Program-made: the position numbers and the translations under genes | DNA from: Rhodoblastus acidophilus | GTDB lineage: Bacteria; Pseudomonadota; Alphaproteobacteria; Rhizobiales; Beijerinckiaceae | Assembly (NCBI RefSeq): GCF_009720655.1 | Contig: NZ_WNKS01000005.1 | Span: 124,001-188,000, forward strand | Length of the DNA stretch: 64,000 bases | Direction of reading: 5' to 3' | Part shown: positions 33,996 to 42,872 of the stretch, one piece after another | Layout of the letters: the number at the start of each line of letters is the position of its first letter | How positions within the stretch are numbered: the stretch's first letter is position 1 | The notes under the pieces: model-generated | What the model saw: the letters and a program-made list of their open reading frames with translations, nothing else | Told to the model about the DNA's origin: nothing | Database searches by the model: none

Positions 33996-35234
33996 TTACG
34001 GCGCCGCCGCCGTCACGTCCTTCATGGCGCCACGCCGCGCCATGGCCACGACCACCAGGAAGCTGAACGAGAGCAGCAGGGCGGACAGGCCAAAGGCCAT
34101 GCCGGGCATCTGGCCCTTGGCGATCTCGAAGGCGAGCAATTGGGTGAAGGTGATCGGCCCGATCATGCCCGACACCCCGCGCAGACTCGATACCGCGCCC
34201 TGCAATGTCCCCTGCTCGGAGACGCTGACGAAGCGGGTGGCCATCGACTGCATGGCCGGCGCCGCAAGGCTCCACAGGGCGATCAGCGGGATTGCGGCAA
34301 GGAAGGCCCATCCGACCGGCGCGACGGCGAATCCGATGAAGCCGGCGACGCCGAACAGCAGGCCCGCGACCGCCGATGGGGTTTCGCCGAATCTCTTCAC
34401 CGCGTGGCGCACCAGGCCGCCGGCGACGATGGTCTGGAAAATGCCCACCCCGGCCAGCGCCAGGCCCGTCTCCGCCGGGGTCCAGTGATAGCGGTAATCG
34501 GTGTAGAGGACGAACAGGCTCGGCAGCGATTCATGCGCCAGCAGCGACAGGAAGATGGCGCCGACAATCAGCGCCAGTCCGGAATCGCGGCCAATGAATT
34601 TCAGCGAGCCCAGCACGTTGGCGCTGCGCCAGACGAATTTTTTCGTACGATTTTCAGGGGCGAGCGACTCGGGCAGGACGAAATAGCCATAGACGGCGTT
34701 GGCGAGGCTGAAGCCCGCCGCGGCCCAGAAGGGCAGCCGCAGGTCGATGCCGCCGAGCCAGCCGCCGATGGCCGGGCCCAGGGTGAAGCCCACGCCGAAC
34801 ACAGCGCCGAGCAGGCCGAATTTTGCCGCGCGCTTTTCTGGCGGGGTGATGTCGGCGATATAAGCTTGCGCGGTGGAGAAGCTGGCGGCGGCGGCGCCAG
34901 AGGCGAGGCGGCCGATGAACAGCCAGGTCAGGCTCGGGGCCAGCGCCATCACCAGATAATCGATGCCGAGGCCGATGTTGGAGAGCAGGACCACCGGGCG
35001 GCGGCCGAAGCGGTCGGACAGGGCGCCGAGAACCGGCTGGCACATGAACTGCGCCATCGCCCAGGCGATGCCGAAATAGCCGACCCAGCGCGACGCCGCG
35101 GAAAAGTCGCCATCACGGAAGGAAACGATCAATTTCGGCAGGACCGGGACAATGATGCCAAGAGCGATCACGTCAAGCGCGGCCGTGATGAAGATGAAAA
35201 TGAACGCGGCCTTGCCGGGCTTGTAGGACTGCAT
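33996..35234 (-). CDS. MFS transporter, TetA-like drug/H+ antiporter family
   Basis: A 412-residue inner-membrane protein with 12 predicted spans. It has the MFS motif A GALSDRFGRRP after span 2, and the VLPESLAPENR segment after span 6, both usual for TetA/TCR-type exporters. Substrate unknown; no tetR-like regulator is adjacent. The ATG at 35234 has GGGAG 9 bases upstream and fits the first span; the open frame continues to 35459, but that part is shadow sequence. Confidence 0.88.
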   Translation of the reverse strand: MQSYKPGKAAFIFIFITAALDVIALGIIVPVLPKLIVSFRDGDFSAASRWVGYFGIAWAMAQFMCQPVLGALSDRFGRRPVVLLSNIGLGIDYLVMALAPSLTWLFIGRLASGAAAASFSTAQAYIADITPPEKRAAKFGLLGAVFGVGFTLGPAIGGWLGGIDLRLPFWAAAGFSLANAVYGYFVLPESLAPENRTKKFVWRSANVLGSLKFIGRDSGLALIVGAIFLSLLAHESLPSLFVLYTDYRYHWTPAETGLALAGVGIFQTIVAGGLVRHAVKRFGETPSAVAGLLFGVAGFIGFAVAPVGWAFLAAIPLIALWSLAAPAMQSMATRFVSVSEQGTLQGAVSSLRGVSGMIGPITFTQLLAFEIAKGQMPGMAFGLSALLLSFSFLVVVAMARRGAMKDVTAAAP

Positions 35235-35586
35235 CACCAACGTCTCCCAACTTTCAGTCCTGTAACGCTTCATTGACACGTCATGCAAATGAAATCTTGC
35301 GCTCTCGCCCGTGAGTCGCACCCGCGCGGCGGAACAAGCCGCGGGACCTTGCATTTCCGCAGCGAGGGGGCGGGGGATAAGGGTCTGGACCGACGCGGCG
35401 CGCCTGCTGCCGGCGCCCGGCTGGACGCTCGGCCCCCTCGCCTGGGCCTGTCCCGGCAACGTCGGCGCACCCCTCCGATCCGTCTCGCGAGGAAGAGCCG
35501 GGAGCGCGGCATTTTCAAAAAGTTAACCACGTCCGCATAGACTCCCTCAACCATATCCGGCAACAGACCGGAGGAGACGGGTATCC

Positions 35587-36987
35587 ATGCGTAAAGCTCC
35601 CACGGCGCACGATCCGCATCTTTTCGCCATCAGCCTCGCCTTTCGCGCCTTCCGCCGCGATTTCACCCTCGCGCCGCATTGGGCCTATCTCGTCTTCGGC
35701 GTCGTTCCCATGGTGTGCGCCGCCCTGCTCGGCGCCGCGCTCTATCTGGTGTTTCGCGACGACATGCTGACCTCGCTGATGCGCCGCCAGGCGCAGATGC
35801 AATTCGCCTATGAGGACCGCATCGCCGCCCTGCGCGACCAGATCGACCAGATGGCGACGCGCCAACTCGCCAATCAGGACACGGTCGAGGGCAAGGTGGC
35901 CGAACTCGCGGTGCGCCAGGCGCGGCTGGAATCGCGCTCGGCGCTGGTCAGCGCGCTGGCGGCGAAAATCGCGCCCGGCGACGGGTTGACCGCCATCGAT
36001 CGCGCCGCGCCTACCTCGTCTTCTTCGCGCGCCGCCAACCCGCCGGCGCCCGCCTATGCCGCGCCGCCCCGATCCATCGAGCCAAAGCCGGCGCCGGCGC
36101 TCACAAAACCCGCGCCCGAAGGGTTTGACCTGCGCCGTGGCGGGGACACGACGCCCGTTCCCGAAGACGTGTCCGACGCCAGCGACGCGCTGTCGCCGCA
36201 GGATCGCCTGCGCGCCCTCGCCAGCAATGTCGAGCGCATCGAGCGCAGGCAGGCGGCGACGCTCGAGCAGTTGCGCGGCCCCGCCACGGCGCGCGCGGAA
36301 AACCTGCGTCAGGCGTTCACGGAAGCCGGACTGCCGGTGGAGCGCCTGCTGCGCCGTGGGGCTTCGGTCAAGCCGGCGGCTGGCGGCGAGGCCGTGGGCG
36401 GTCCGTTCGAGCCGGCGGCAAGAGCCGACGCGGTCGGCGGCCATTACGTCGCAAGAGCCGACGCCGTCGGCGGCGCTTACGTCACGACGGAACGCGCGTT
36501 CGAACGCGCCTTCGGCGACGTCAACCGCGCCGTCGCGCTGATGGACGGCTTGCGCCGCGCCCTGCCCTTCGCGCCATTGCGCCAGCCTCTGCCTGGCCCG
36601 CTCGACGTCACCTCGACCTTCGGCTATCGCACGGACCCGTTCCTGGGACGCCCCGCGCTGCACTCGGGAATGGATTTGCGCGCCCCCTACGGCGATCCGG
36701 TGCGCGCCACGGCGAGCGGGCGCGTCACCGCGGCCGAAAGCTCCGGCGGCTACGGCAATATGGTGGAGGTGGATCACGGCGCCGGTCTCGCCACCCGCTA
36801 CGGCCACCTTTCGCAGATCGAGGTGAGCGAGGGCGAATGGGTGGAGGCGGGCGCGATCATCGGCCGCGTCGGCTCCACCGGACGCTCAACCGGCCCGCAT
36901 CTTCATTATGAGGTGCGCGTCGACGGCGCCGCCGTCGACCCGTTTCGCTACCTCAAGGCCGGGCGGCTGCTCACGGCCGGGCTATAG
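35587..36987 (+). CDS. M23-family peptidase with coiled coil and N-terminal membrane span
   Basis: 466 residues: a membrane span (LVFGVVPMVCAALLGAALYLVF, ~35-56), a coiled coil (~60-120), a Pro-rich linker, two 11-residue ARADAVGGxYV repeats coded by 33-base units, and a C-terminal M23 domain. All zinc ligands are present: HSGMD (H, D), YGHLS and GPHLHYEV. It should therefore be an active peptidoglycan endopeptidase acting in the periplasm. GGAGGAG precedes the ATG by 10-12 bases. A TTAACCA half-site (CtrA-like) lies ~60 bases upstream. Its last 17 bases overlap murI antisense. Confidence 0.88.
   Translation: MRKAPTAHDPHLFAISLAFRAFRRDFTLAPHWAYLVFGVVPMVCAALLGAALYLVFRDDMLTSLMRRQAQMQFAYEDRIAALRDQIDQMATRQLANQDTVEGKVAELAVRQARLESRSALVSALAAKIAPGDGLTAIDRAAPTSSSSRAANPPAPAYAAPPRSIEPKPAPALTKPAPEGFDLRRGGDTTPVPEDVSDASDALSPQDRLRALASNVERIERRQAATLEQLRGPATARAENLRQAFTEAGLPVERLLRRGASVKPAAGGEAVGGPFEPAARADAVGGHYVARADAVGGAYVTTERAFERAFGDVNRAVALMDGLRRALPFAPLRQPLPGPLDVTSTFGYRTDPFLGRPALHSGMDLRAPYGDPVRATASGRVTAAESSGGYGNMVEVDHGAGLATRYGHLSQIEVSEGEWVEAGAIIGRVGSTGRSTGPHLHYEVRVDGAAVDPFRYLKAGRLLTAGL
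36418..36483. repeat. Two 33-base tandem repeats in the M23 gene
   Basis: Units 36418-36450 and 36451-36483 differ at three bases and each codes ARADAVGGxYV in frame. Confidence 0.85.
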
Positions 36988-37792
36988 CTTCTTCCGCACG
37001 AGCGCGCGCGGGCAAAAATTTTTGCAGCGCCGCCCTCAGCTTTTCGTCGGGCTGCGCGCCGCTTGTATAGCGAAACGAGAAGGCGCCCTGTCCCTCGGAG
37101 CGCCTGTCGCGCAGAACCTGGTCGGCGCGGCGCGCGATCGCCGGGGCGGGGTCGATCCAATGCACCGGCCAGGGCGCCAGCCGCACGAATTTTTCCTTCA
37201 GCAAGGGATAATGGGTGCAGGCCAGCACCACGCAATCGGTGCGCCGCTCGCCGTCGGCGACGAAGCAGGGCGCGATTTCCGCCGCGACCTCCGCCTCGTC
37301 AAGCTGTTCGCCGTGCATGAAAACTTCGGCGAGGCTGGCGAGCTTTTTCGCGCCCACCAGCGTAACGTCGCAATGGCCGGCGAATTTTTCGACGAGGTCG
37401 CGGGTGTAGTCGCGCGACACCGTGCCCGGCGTCGCGAGGATGGAGATCATCCGGGTCGCGGAAAATTCCGCCGCCGGTTTTATGGCGGGCACCGTGCCGA
37501 CGAAGGGGATCGGCCATTTCGCCCGCAGATGCGGCAGCACCAGGGTTGACGCCGTGTTGCAGGCGATGACCACGCAATCCGGCTTTTCAGCGCTGATGAG
37601 CGTGTCCATGGCGTTCATGACCAGCGCGACCACGTCGTCTTCGGGGCGCGGGCCGTAGGGAAAGCCAAGATCGTCGGCGGCATAGACGAAATCGGCGTCC
37701 GGACGCTGTTTGATCAGGGCGCGCAAAACCGTCAGGCCGCCGAGGCCGGAATCGAACACCAGAATTTTCGCGCGAATCGGAACGGCGATCAT
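36971..37792 (-). CDS. murI: Glutamate racemase
   Basis: Makes D-glutamate for peptidoglycan. The 273-residue protein has FDSGLGGLTVL, the catalytic cysteines in VVIACNTAS and VVLACTHYPLL, and PFVGTVPAIKPA. It starts with an extra MIAVPIRA. The HAD gene at 37801-38478 ends 8 bases upstream, so the two are one transcript. The C-terminus overlaps the M23 gene by 17 bases on the other strand. Confidence 0.94.
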   Translation of the reverse strand: MIAVPIRAKILVFDSGLGGLTVLRALIKQRPDADFVYAADDLGFPYGPRPEDDVVALVMNAMDTLISAEKPDCVVIACNTASTLVLPHLRAKWPIPFVGTVPAIKPAAEFSATRMISILATPGTVSRDYTRDLVEKFAGHCDVTLVGAKKLASLAEVFMHGEQLDEAEVAAEIAPCFVADGERRTDCVVLACTHYPLLKEKFVRLAPWPVHWIDPAPAIARRADQVLRDRRSEGQGAFSFRYTSGAQPDEKLRAALQKFLPARARAEEAIARP

Positions 37793-37800
37793 GCCCCGCT

Positions 37801-38478
37801 TTAGCGCGATTTTTTTCCCGCGGCCAATTCGAGCGCCGAAAACACGGCCTCCGCGAGATCGCTCGGCTGATTCACCAGACCGTCGGCGCCCGCCGCTTCA
37901 AGCTCCTCGCGGGCGCCATAGCCCCAGAGCACGCCGAGGCTGCGCATGCTGTTGGCGCGGGCGCCGGCGATGTCGTAGCGGCGGTCGCCGACCATGATCG
38001 CGTCTTCGGGGCTTATCGTTTGCTCGGCGAGGATATGGGCGAGCAGGTCGGGCTTGTGGTCCAGCGCGCCGCCGGGGATCGAGCCGTAAACGCCGTCAAA
38101 AAATGCGGCGAGCTTGATGTTGTCGAGGATGCGCGCGGCGAAATCCCGCCGTTTCGACGTGGCGACGAACAGGCGCGCGCCCATGTCCGCAAGGCTTTTC
38201 AGCGCGTCGGGGATTCCGGGATAGGCTTCAGCGTCGTAGAGGCCGGTTTCGCCGTAATAGCGGCGATAGGCGGCCACGCCCTCTTCGACGCGGTCGTCGC
38301 CTCTCGCCCGCAAAAGGCTGGTGATCATCTCTTCGAGCGGCGGGCCGATGTAGCGCCGGATGTCCTGGGGTTCGCCGGCATGGCCCAAGGCGCGCAGAGT
38401 CGCTTCGCAACTGGCGATGATGCCCGGTTGGGAATCGATGAGGGTGCCGTCGAGGTCGAGGAGGATGGTGGGGCGCAT
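37801..38478 (-). CDS. HAD-superfamily hydrolase, phosphoglycolate phosphatase-like
   Basis: 225 residues: motif I LLDLDGTLIDS (D8, D10), cap type C1, motif II VATSKRRDF, the Lys near LDHKPDLL and motif IV MVGDRRYDIAGARAN. The pattern is that of Gph/PGP-like phosphatases. It is the first gene of a two-gene unit with murI and diverges from rpsD, with 285 bases between. Confidence 0.85.
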   Translation of the reverse strand: MRPTILLDLDGTLIDSQPGIIASCEATLRALGHAGEPQDIRRYIGPPLEEMITSLLRARGDDRVEEGVAAYRRYYGETGLYDAEAYPGIPDALKSLADMGARLFVATSKRRDFAARILDNIKLAAFFDGVYGSIPGGALDHKPDLLAHILAEQTISPEDAIMVGDRRYDIAGARANSMRSLGVLWGYGAREELEAAGADGLVNQPSDLAEAVFSALELAAGKKSR

Positions 38479-38562
38479 GCGCGTTCATAGCTTTTCCCGC
38501 CGAATGCGTAAACGCTTGCCGCCTTGACGCCCCCTCCGCGCTCCTGTAGGAAGCCGTCTCTC

Positions 38563-38593
38563 CCCCGCTGGCCCCGGCCGGCGGGGAAGTTTT
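38563..38593 (+). promoter_or_regulatory. Terminator-like hairpin in the rpsD leader
   Basis: An 11-base stem (ccccgctggcc/ggccggcgggg, one G-T pair) followed by aagttttt, ~170 bases before the rpsD start. It could work as an attenuator in a long leader, since no plus-strand gene ends upstream; autoregulation by S4 is known in other bacteria. Inference. Confidence 0.4.
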
Positions 38594-38763
38594 TCGCACC
38601 CGCGACCGTTCCCTTTGAGGTGAGCGATCTGTCGGCTTCCCCGGAAGCAGAGGAGGGCGCGATCTCCGCCGGCGTCCAAAACGCCGAACGCGAGGATCGC
38701 TTTCGACGCCGCGCCCCCACAGGAGCGCGCGAAAGGTCTTCGCGCACACATATCGAGGACCTT

Positions 38764-39381
38764 ATGACCAAACGTTCGGAAGCCAAGTATAAAATCGACC
38801 GCCGCATGGGCCAGAACATCTGGGGCCGCCCGAAGAGCCCGGTCAACAAGCGCGAATACGGCCCCGGCCAGCACGGCCAGCGCCGCAAGGGCAAGCTGTC
38901 CGACTTCGGCACCCAGCTCAAGGCCAAGCAGAAGCTCAAGGGCTATTACGGCAACATTTCGGAAAAGCAGTTCCGCAAATATTATGCCGAAGCGATCCGC
39001 ATGAAGGGCGACTCGGGCGACAACATGATCGGCCTGCTGGAGCGCCGCCTGGACGCCGTGGTCTATCGCGCCAAGTTCGTGCCGACCGTGTTCGCCGCGC
39101 GCCAGTTCGTCAACCATGGCCACGTCAAGGTCAACGGCCGCCGCGTCAACATCGCCTCCTATCTGGTGAAGGCCGGCGACGTGATCGAGGTGAAGGAATC
39201 CTCGCGCCAACTGGTGACCGTGCTGGAATCGGTGGCGCTGGCCGAGCGCGACGTGCCGGATTACTACGAAGTCGATCATTCCAAGATGACCGCCAAAATG
39301 ACCCGCGTTCCGCTGCCGAGCGAAGTGCCCTATCCGGTGCTGATGGAGCCGAATCTGGTCATCGAATTCTATTCGCGCTGA
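38764..39381 (+). CDS. rpsD: 30S ribosomal protein S4
   Basis: Primary 16S rRNA binder in small-subunit assembly. 205 residues: N-terminal [40 protein letters not shown], and the S4 RNA-binding domain ([35 protein letters not shown]). There is no zinc-binding Cys cluster. The open frame runs back to 38524, but the ATG at 38764 has GAGGA 5 bases upstream and matches the family start. It stands alone, as usual in alphaproteobacteria, and has its own terminator. Confidence 0.97.
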   Translation: MTKRSEAKYKIDRRMGQNIWGRPKSPVNKREYGPGQHGQRRKGKLSDFGTQLKAKQKLKGYYGNISEKQFRKYYAEAIRMKGDSGDNMIGLLERRLDAVVYRAKFVPTVFAARQFVNHGHVKVNGRRVNIASYLVKAGDVIEVKESSRQLVTVLESVALAERDVPDYYEVDHSKMTAKMTRVPLPSEVPYPVLMEPNLVIEFYSR

Positions 39382-39408
39382 TTTTTTCGCCGCGACCGCG
39401 ACCAAGAC

Positions 39409-39434
39409 AAAGCCGCCCTTCGGGGCGGCTTTTT
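39409..39434 (+). terminator. Intrinsic terminator after rpsD
   Basis: Perfect 10-base stem aaagccgccc/gggcggcttt with a ttcg tetraloop, ending in five T. Confidence 0.9.
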
Positions 39435-39545
39435 CATGCGCCACGCTGTTTTGATTCAAGTCATGGACTGAAAGATTGTCCTGCGACAGTCTTTCCTCCT
39501 CCAAGGGAGGCTAACACGTCCGGATTGGCTGCTTGGCTTTGAGGT

Positions 39546-39713
39546 ATGGGCGGATTTGTTCTGGCCGGTATGCTTGTGGTCATCGTCCTGATGATCCCAA
39601 GCCTGCAAGGTGAGGTCTTACGCATCATTCCCATCGCGGCTGGCGTCGGCGACGTGCTCGGCATTCCCCTGGCCATGATTGCGGTCCGGTCCATCACTCG
39701 AAAAACGAGCTGA
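39546..39713 (+). CDS. Possible 55-residue two-span membrane peptide
   Basis: ATG to TGA gives 55 residues: MGGFVLAGMLVVIVLMIPSL is a clear membrane span and a second hydrophobic stretch (VLGIPLAMIAV) follows, then a basic end (RSITRKTS). GAGG is only 1 base before the ATG, too close for normal initiation, so it may be spurious. The 450 bases from rpsD to the hydrolase gene otherwise hold only the rpsD terminator. Confidence 0.3.
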   Translation: MGGFVLAGMLVVIVLMIPSLQGEVLRIIPIAAGVGDVLGIPLAMIAVRSITRKTS

Positions 39714-39831
39714 CGGATCTGGCCACCCGCCGGCTAGCCGGTGGCAAGATACGCCGCGTCCCGGAGACATGGCGGACGAGAAATAGTCTCGCCCAAGCCA
39801 GAAGCTCAACGGGGCGCGGATGCGGTGACGG

Positions 39832-40389
39832 TCAGATTTTAGCGAAGAGCCCGGCCAGACGCATCAATCCCTCCGGCCAGGGACCGTGACCGCTCTCGGC
39901 GTTGATATGGCCGGCGTCGCCCGCGTCGGCCAGGTCCAGCGCCCAAACGTCAGCGAGCCGTTCGGCGAAAGCCCAATCGGCGAAAGGATCGCTGCGGCTG
40001 GCCACCAGCACGCCGGGAACTTGAAGCGCCGCTTGCGGCGCTTTTTCTTTGAACAGCGGGTCCACCGGCCGGTCGGCGAGGCCGGGGCTGTCGAGATTGG
40101 GCGGCGCCACCAGAAAAGCCGCCTTCACCTTGCCCCCGCCGTGCTCGGCGAGCGCGCTCGCCGCCGCCAGCGCCCCGAGGCTGTGGCCGATCAGCGCGAC
40201 GGGCCGCGGCGCCGCCTCGATCTCCTGTAAAATCGTGCGGACCCAGGCGTCGCGCCGGGGCTGGTCCCAGTCCTCCTGCGGGACAACGCGCGCGGTGGAG
40301 AGTTTTTGGCCCCAGCGGGTCTGCCAATGGTCCGGCCCGGAGCCGCCGAGGCCGGGAATGATGAGAAGATCGAGATCGGAAATGCGCAT
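39832..40389 (-). CDS. RBBP9/YdeN-family alpha/beta hydrolase
   Basis: 185 residues; LIIPGLGGSGPDHW at the N-terminus and the nucleophile S70 in LIGHSLGALA are diagnostic of the RBBP9/YdeN serine hydrolase group. An Asp in SRSDPFADW and a His in NAESGHGPW complete the triad. Substrate unknown. It precedes, in transcription direction, no close partner: panC ends 57 bases away upstream. Confidence 0.88.
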   Translation of the reverse strand: MRISDLDLLIIPGLGGSGPDHWQTRWGQKLSTARVVPQEDWDQPRRDAWVRTILQEIEAAPRPVALIGHSLGALAAASALAEHGGGKVKAAFLVAPPNLDSPGLADRPVDPLFKEKAPQAALQVPGVLVASRSDPFADWAFAERLADVWALDLADAGDAGHINAESGHGPWPEGLMRLAGLFAKI

Positions 40390-40445
40390 GCGCTCTATTT
40401 AGCGCAAGCGAAGCCAAAGGGAAGCGGGCTGCGCCCGGCGCCGCT

Positions 40446-41297
40446 TCAGACCGCCAAATTGTCGATCAGCCGCGTCCTTCCCAGCCGGGCCGCGACCAGC
40501 AGCCGAATCGGCCCGTCCGCGAGCGCCGCCACGGGGGCGAGACTTTCGGCGTGACGCGCCTCGAAATAGTCGAGCGCGAAACCGCCCGCCCCGATTTTTT
40601 GGGCGGCGGCGGCGCAAAGCCCCGGGATGTCTTCGCCCGCGCGCATGGCCTTCGCGGTCTCTTGCAACACTTGCGACAGCAGAACGGCCTGCCGGCGTTC
40701 CTCCGCGCTCAGATAGACGTTGCGCGAGGACATGGCGAGACCGTCGGCTTCGCGCATGGTGGGAACGCCGAAGATTTGGGTGGGGATGTCGAGGTCCCGC
40801 GCCATCCGCCGGATGACGGCGAGCTGCTGAAAATCTTTTTCGCCGAAACAGGCGGCATCGGCCTGCGCCTGGTTGAGCAGTTTGGCGACGACTTGGGCGA
40901 CGCCGGCGAAATGGTCCGGCCGGAACCGATCCTCCAGCCCCGCCAGCGCCGGTCCTCCAGGCGCGACCTTCGTGCAAAATCCCGGCGGATACATTTCCTC
41001 GGGCGGCGGCGCGAAACAGCCATCGACCCCGATCGAGGCGAGCTTGTCCACGTCCGCCGCAAAGGTGCGGGGATAGGCGCCGAAATCCTCGTTGGCGGCG
41101 AATTGCGTGGGATTGACGAAAATCGTGACGATGGCGCGGACAAAACCGTTTTCGCGAGCGAATTTCACCAGGGACAGGTGGCCAGCGTGCAGCGCCCCCA
41201 TGGTGGGGATCAGCGCGATTTTGTCTCCCTGCCCGCGCCAAAGCGCCACGGCGGCGCGCATGTCGGCGACGGTGCGAAAAATCTGCGGCTGGCTCAT
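40446..41297 (-). CDS. panC: Pantoate--beta-alanine ligase
   Basis: ATP-dependent last step of pantothenate synthesis. 283 residues with the HIGH-type nucleotide motif PTMGALHAGHLSLV, the FVNPTQF pantoate-binding segment, FGEKDFQQLAVIRRM, and the SSRNVYLS motif (KMSKS-like). The start overlaps by 4 bases (ATGA) the stop of the GGCT-like gene upstream, so they are translationally coupled. Confidence 0.95.
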   Translation of the reverse strand: MSQPQIFRTVADMRAAVALWRGQGDKIALIPTMGALHAGHLSLVKFARENGFVRAIVTIFVNPTQFAANEDFGAYPRTFAADVDKLASIGVDGCFAPPPEEMYPPGFCTKVAPGGPALAGLEDRFRPDHFAGVAQVVAKLLNQAQADAACFGEKDFQQLAVIRRMARDLDIPTQIFGVPTMREADGLAMSSRNVYLSAEERRQAVLLSQVLQETAKAMRAGEDIPGLCAAAAQKIGAGGFALDYFEARHAESLAPVAALADGPIRLLVAARLGRTRLIDNLAV

Positions 41298-41779
41298 AGC
41301 ATCGACTCGTTCTTGATGGCGCGGAATTTGGGCGGCGGCTCCGCGGGGGCCGAAATTCCGCCACAGGCGCGTAAAAATTCGACATGCTCGCGCGGAAAAC
41401 CATGCGCGACGGCGCTGGCGATTATTTTTTCCATGTAGTCGGCCGGCGCCCGGCCCAGGCTCGCCTCGGGGCGGCCGAGATAGACCAGCGCGCGAACCGC
41501 GCCGCCCTTGTCCCTGATCACCGGCAGGATCAGTTTTTCATAGGCCCCCTGGGCCACGCCCTCATAGCGGTCGAGCGCGGCGAGCGCGCCGAAACTCAGC
41601 TCCCACAGCACCCCGTAGGTGAGCGCCGCGGGATCGCGAACGAGAGTCGCAAAACCGTCCGGCAACAGGGCGAAGCGGAATTTGGGCAGCCGCGCCATGC
41701 CGAGCATTTTGGCGTGCGGGCAGCGCGCCGCCATGTCGGCGACGCACATATTGGAGCCATAGGCAAAGGTCAGAGGCAT
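41294..41779 (-). CDS. Gamma-glutamylcyclotransferase-fold protein
   Basis: 161 residues. The N-terminal FAYGSNM is the glycine-rich substrate loop of the GGCT/AIG2 fold, and LDRYEGVAQGAYEK supplies the candidate catalytic Glu. The family includes glutathione and gamma-glutamylamine cyclotransferases; which one is not clear. It is coupled to panC by a 4-base overlap. Confidence 0.82.
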   Translation of the reverse strand: MPLTFAYGSNMCVADMAARCPHAKMLGMARLPKFRFALLPDGFATLVRDPAALTYGVLWELSFGALAALDRYEGVAQGAYEKLILPVIRDKGGAVRALVYLGRPEASLGRAPADYMEKIIASAVAHGFPREHVEFLRACGGISAPAEPPPKFRAIKNESML

Positions 41780-41826
41780 GGCGGTCGCAAGAGTTCAAAA
41801 CTCCATGCCCCCGCCGCGCCGCCGCG

Positions 41827-42720
41827 TCAAGCCGCCACGCTCTGGCTCAAGGCCGGACTCTCGGTGTTGGGCGCCGCCAGCACCTGGGTGACGATCCAGT
41901 TGTAGTACCAGGCGAACAGCCAGGGGATCGGAATGATCAGGAAGGAGCCGAGCACCAGCACCAGCGTGCGCCACAGCAACTCCAGGCCCTCCCCGACGAA
42001 CTCGAAGCGGTGGCTGCCCGCGATGTTGCTGCAAATCCAGCGCGCCTGATAGCGGATGACCCAGGCCCAGCCGATAATCGTCAGGACGGAAAGGCCGAGC
42101 AGCAGGCTCCAGCCGAGGAAGGCCCAGAATCCTCCCAAGAACGAGATGCGCAGCGCGCCATCCTCGCTGCGGACGGAGTCGACCAGCCAGCGCAGGATCA
42201 GGAAGGAGCAGCCGACCTGGATCAGCGAGCCGACCAGTTGCACCGTCGCGACATCGCCGCGCTCGGCCGCGTGGGGGTCGCCGGCGCCGTAAAGCGAGGG
42301 GATGAGCACGGACAAAGCGAGGCCGATGAACAGAATCGCCGGCCGGGCGAGGCCGCTCTCCAGCGCCAGGCGGGCGCCGTTCGGCAGGCTGACGCGGCTC
42401 ATCAGCCAGCGGTAGAGCCACAGCGCCAGCCAGGGCGCGGGAATGACGAGGAGAAAGCCCAAACCCGCGACAAGACTGCGCCAGAACAGGTCCCAGACCG
42501 GAAAGTCCGCGCGCATCGCGGCGGCGGCGCCAGGCGACGGCGCCGACATGGCGGCGACGAGTTCGGGCACGTCGCGCGCCGCCCGGGGCGCGCCGCCCTC
42601 CGGCCAGACCAGACAATCCGGGGCGATTCGCCCGGAGCGGGCGACGACAAGCAATTCCTCGAAGGAGACGGGACCGTTCTGATGGCCCGCGCGATCCTTG
42701 AAATAATAGTTCCAGGACAT
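41827..42720 (-). CDS. GYF_2-domain membrane protein with duplicated membrane unit
   Basis: 297 residues. Residues ~3-55 form a GYF_2 domain (NYYFKDRAGHQNGPVSFEEL, then SGRIAPDCLVW). The rest has about six membrane spans and contains an internal duplication: FWRSLVAGLGFLLVIPAPWL (~78-97) is repeated as LWRTLVLVLGSFLIIPIPWL (~245-264). The layout resembles the YjgN/DUF898 group. Function unknown; GYF_2 domains bind proline-rich peptides in other proteins. The gene is single and precedes no close operon partner. Confidence 0.75.
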   Translation of the reverse strand: MSWNYYFKDRAGHQNGPVSFEELLVVARSGRIAPDCLVWPEGGAPRAARDVPELVAAMSAPSPGAAAAMRADFPVWDLFWRSLVAGLGFLLVIPAPWLALWLYRWLMSRVSLPNGARLALESGLARPAILFIGLALSVLIPSLYGAGDPHAAERGDVATVQLVGSLIQVGCSFLILRWLVDSVRSEDGALRISFLGGFWAFLGWSLLLGLSVLTIIGWAWVIRYQARWICSNIAGSHRFEFVGEGLELLWRTLVLVLGSFLIIPIPWLFAWYYNWIVTQVLAAPNTESPALSQSVAA

Positions 42721-42872
42721 GGAGAAACTCCAGCGTGACCGCGGCAGTCTGCGCCACGGCAGGGGAAAACGCCAGAGGCCGCGAGAAACCCGGAAACAGG
42801 AAACGGCGGGCCTTTCCTGGGACCCGCCGCTTCTTTCTTCCCGCTAGCCGTGTCTCGCGGTTAGGGAACTTT

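Noticed and set aside
35277-35586. Gene in the 310-base gap between the MFS gene and the M23 gene
   Set aside because: Open frames there are short shadows without a start signal; I see only possible promoter sequence and a TTAACCA half-site, no gene.
39461-39697. 78-residue minus-strand frame in the rpsD-hydrolase gap
   Set aside because: No domain, no ribosome binding site, unusual Met/Pro/Thr composition; the plus strand peptide is slightly more plausible and is itself weak.
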